From Corallococcus sp. CAG:1435 (GTDB lineage: Bacteria > Bacillota > Clostridia > Christensenellales > CAG-314): DNA of 5,620 nucleotides. A model generated the notes under the pieces. That model had not been told where the DNA came from and did no database searches. It worked only from the letters and a program-made list of their open reading frames with translations. Every line of letters begins with the position of its first letter. The stretch's first letter is position 1. The position numbers and the translations under genes are program-made. The stretch spans positions 22,041 through 27,660 of the forward strand of contig HF998470.1 in the NCBI GenBank assembly GCA_000433775.1, in the 5' to 3' direction. Below are positions 4,616 through 5,620 of this stretch, piece after piece.

Positions 4616-4886
4616 TTGCACCATTTAACACGCAAACCAATGTCGGAAATAAACACCTGCAACAAAACATTTTCACGGCGCACCATTTGCCGTGCCGTAG
4701 TTTTAATTGCGTAAATTTTGAAATAAATTTAAATGCACAACGTAGACTGATTAAAAGATTTCAACTTTACAACCGCTATTTAGGAAACGTTGTCGTAAAA
4801 AACTGCAAAAGCATTTTTTTCTCAAGGCTTTTACTGTGAAAATTGCTTTGGGAACCTTTACTTGCAATAAACGGAAAATTTGCACA
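4616..4886. other. Noncoding region downstream of the XRE gene
   Basis: Apart from the weak hairpin at 4674-4705, this stretch is A/T-rich and holds no supported gene. A 24-codon frame from ATG 4640 lacks a ribosome-binding site. AAAAGC/GCTTTT around 4807-4832 could form a short stem. It most likely contains the end of the XRE transcript and spacer DNA. Confidence 0.45.
4674..4705 (+). terminator. Weak candidate terminator after the XRE gene
   Basis: CACGGC (4674-4679) pairs with GCCGTG (4689-4694) around a 9-nt loop. An alternative register pairs ACGGC with GCCGT (4694-4698). The only T run is GTTTT a few bases later, so termination would be inefficient. It lies about 60 nt beyond the XRE stop codon, and nothing better is seen nearby. 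Confidence 0.35.
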
Positions 4887-4915
4887 TTGACATTGCAAAC
4901 AAAAAGTTGTAGCAT
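4887..4915 (+). promoter_or_regulatory. Promoter for the DUF975 leader transcript
   Basis: A perfect TTGACA (4887-4892) and TAGCAT (4910-4915, four of six consensus bases) are separated by the ideal 17 bp. Transcription should start near 4922, giving a leader of about 240 nt before the DUF975 start codon. No equally good promoter is seen closer to that gene. Confidence 0.6.
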
Positions 4916-4928
4916 TACATCATTACCG

Positions 4929-5012
4929 ATGAAAAAAGCAACGGCTATTGCTGTTTTTCAGACTGTTGCCTTCGGCAAAACCGACAAACGCTTGTTGCCG
5001 AAACATTGTTGA
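4929..5012 (+). CDS. Doubtful 27-codon small frame in the DUF975 leader
   Basis: An ATG at 4929 opens a 27-codon frame beginning MKKATAIAVF and ending KHC before TGA (5010-5012). It starts about 7 nt after the predicted transcription start and has no Shine-Dalgarno site, so translation would have to be nearly leaderless. After the TGA the same frame stays open to 5303, overlapping the DUF975 gene, which could mean a broken older gene or chance. It lies on sequence that also forms hairpins, and this may be its real role. I do not recognise the product. Confidence 0.2.
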   Translation: MKKATAIAVFQTVAFGKTDKRLLPKHC

Positions 5013-5150
5013 AAAGTGCTGTGTTGCGGCTTTGCAAAGGACGTTTTCAACAGGTACACCGCTTTTCTTCGGAAAATGCCTGCTACATTTCAAAATTTTT
5101 CAACGGCGGAATTGATAGAACTTCATAAACACAACAAAAATAAGGGTTAC

Positions 5151-5158
5151 AGAGGAGG
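5151..5158 (+). promoter_or_regulatory. Ribosome-binding site of the DUF975 gene
   Basis: AGAGGAGG ends 6 nt before ATG 5165, a near-ideal Shine-Dalgarno site that fixes the start of the truncated gene at the window edge. Confidence 0.88.
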
Positions 5159-5164
5159 TACAAT

Positions 5165-5620
5165 ATGCAAGCTTCTTGCAAAGAATTGCGCAGACGTGCA
5201 TGGGAAAAACTTGCCAACGGCAACTACTGGCGGAGCGTTTTGGTTACGTTTATTGTTTCCGTTGCCAACGGCGTGGCAGGCATTTTCACCTTCGGACCGA
5301 TGAATTACGGCTCGGCAAAATTTTTCCTTTACGCACAACGTGAAAAAAAAGTGGATATCGATATGATTGGCGACGGATTCACTAGTTACGGCAAAACTTT
5401 TCTGACGGGATTGCTGCTTGTGGTGTTTATCTTTTTGTGGTCGTTGGTCGTATACATTCCTATAATAATTTTTTCCGTGAGTGCGAGCATCGTAAGGTCG
5501 GGCGTGGAACAAACAAATTTGCCCTTTCAACTTATGCTTGTGTTCGGCTTTTTGTCGGCAATTACCGTTTGGATTCCGTTGATAAAAAGTTTTTCTTACA
5601 GCATGACATTTTACGTAATG
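5165..5620 (+). CDS. DUF975 family membrane protein, 3' end missing
   Basis: The frame is open from ATG 5165 to the last base, giving 152 residues with no stop, so the gene continues beyond the window. The start follows a strong Shine-Dalgarno site. The N-terminus, KELRRRAWEKLANGNYW (6-22), fits the conserved DUF975 opening (an Ala-rich basic helix then GNYW). Next come a hydrophobic segment (about 23-43), FGPMNYGSAKFF (43-54), GDGFTSYGKTFL (69-80), a long hydrophobic stretch with FLWSL (90-94) and an IP pair (98-99), a polar loop (106-118), a third hydrophobic stretch (119-140) and IKSFSYSMTFYV (140-151). This family consists of multi-pass integral membrane proteins of unknown function. The loop between LWSL and the SYSM motif appears longer than in compact relatives, as far as I recall them. 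Expression is probably driven from the promoter at 4887 through a structured leader. Confidence 0.85.
   Translation, partial: MQASCKELRRRAWEKLANGNYWRSVLVTFIVSVANGVAGIFTFGPMNYGSAKFFLYAQREKKVDIDMIGDGFTSYGKTFLTGLLLVVFIFLWSLVVYIPIIIFSVSASIVRSGVEQTNLPFQLMLVFGFLSAITVWIPLIKSFSYSMTFYVM

Larger units (their letters stand above)
4922..5164 (+). promoter_or_regulatory. Hairpin-rich leader before the DUF975 gene
   Basis: Several inverted repeats are crowded together. AAAAAAGCAA (4932-4941) pairs with TTGCTGTTTTT (4948-4958, one A-G mismatch) and resembles a terminator. TTGCC-TTC-GGCAA (4966-4978) competes with TTCGGCAA (4971-4978) pairing with TTGCCGAA (4995-5002). TGTTGAAAA (5007-5015) pairs with TTTTCAACA (5044-5052) and encloses the palindrome CTTTGCAAAG (5030-5039). 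TTTTC-TTCG-GAAAA (5063-5076) has a very stable cUUCGg tetraloop. It does not match T-box or other riboswitch patterns I can recall by eye. It may be a cis-regulatory leader or part of a dispersed repeat. Confidence 0.45.

Noticed and set aside
4922..5164. T-box or other known riboswitch in the DUF975 leader
   Set aside because: The conserved T-box sequence and other familiar riboswitch cores are not seen; only unspecific hairpins are present.
5147..5530. Minus-strand frame of 127 codons
   Set aside because: It is antisense to the DUF975 gene, whose frame has a strong ribosome-binding site and family motifs.

Overview
The window looks like chromosomal DNA from a Bacillota (Firmicutes) bacterium, most likely an anaerobic Clostridia-type lineage. 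The support is strong AGGAGG ribosome-binding sites, U-rich intrinsic terminators, CCA-encoded tRNA genes, and a gene set typical of that phylum (Lsa-type ABC-F, DegV, XRE regulator with membrane tail, DUF975). Genus or species cannot be fixed from the sequence alone.

Layout. Positions 1-119 hold the end of a tRNA cluster: a 3' tRNA-Glu fragment and a complete tRNA-Val(UAC), followed by an intrinsic terminator (about 148-190). About 600 bp without a convincing gene follows. From 793 a complete attenuation unit begins: promoter, a seven-codon leader peptide with a good Shine-Dalgarno site, alternative RNA pairings and a terminator at 971-997. It leads into a 491-residue ABC-F ribosomal protection protein of the Lsa type (1032-2507). 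This gene converges on a minus-strand DegV-family fatty-acid-binding protein (2817-3692), and a bidirectional terminator (2777-2806) separates the two.

The degV-like gene is divergent from a plus-strand XRE-type regulator with four predicted membrane segments (3974-4615). The 281-bp region between their start codons is rich in repeats: an 11-bp inverted repeat flanking the degV promoter, a 12-bp direct repeat with 31-bp spacing plus an inverted partial copy, a 10-bp palindrome, and a 17-bp dyad over the regulator's -35 region. The regulator's extended -10 element sits 6 bp before its ATG and there is no Shine-Dalgarno site, so its mRNA is probably leaderless.

After the regulator come about 550 bp without an accepted gene. 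They contain a good promoter (4887-4915) and a hairpin-rich leader of about 240 nt in front of a DUF975 membrane protein, which runs off the window at 5620.

How the parts work together. The best-supported system is a drug-responsive resistance switch. A leader-peptide segment pairs perfectly over 9 bp with a downstream segment, and that downstream segment can alternatively sequester the 3' arm of the terminator. A ribosome stalled on the leader peptide would therefore free an antiterminator and switch on the ABC-F gene. The regulator/DegV pair looks like a separate, self-regulated divergent unit. No CRISPR array, insertion sequence or phage gene was seen.
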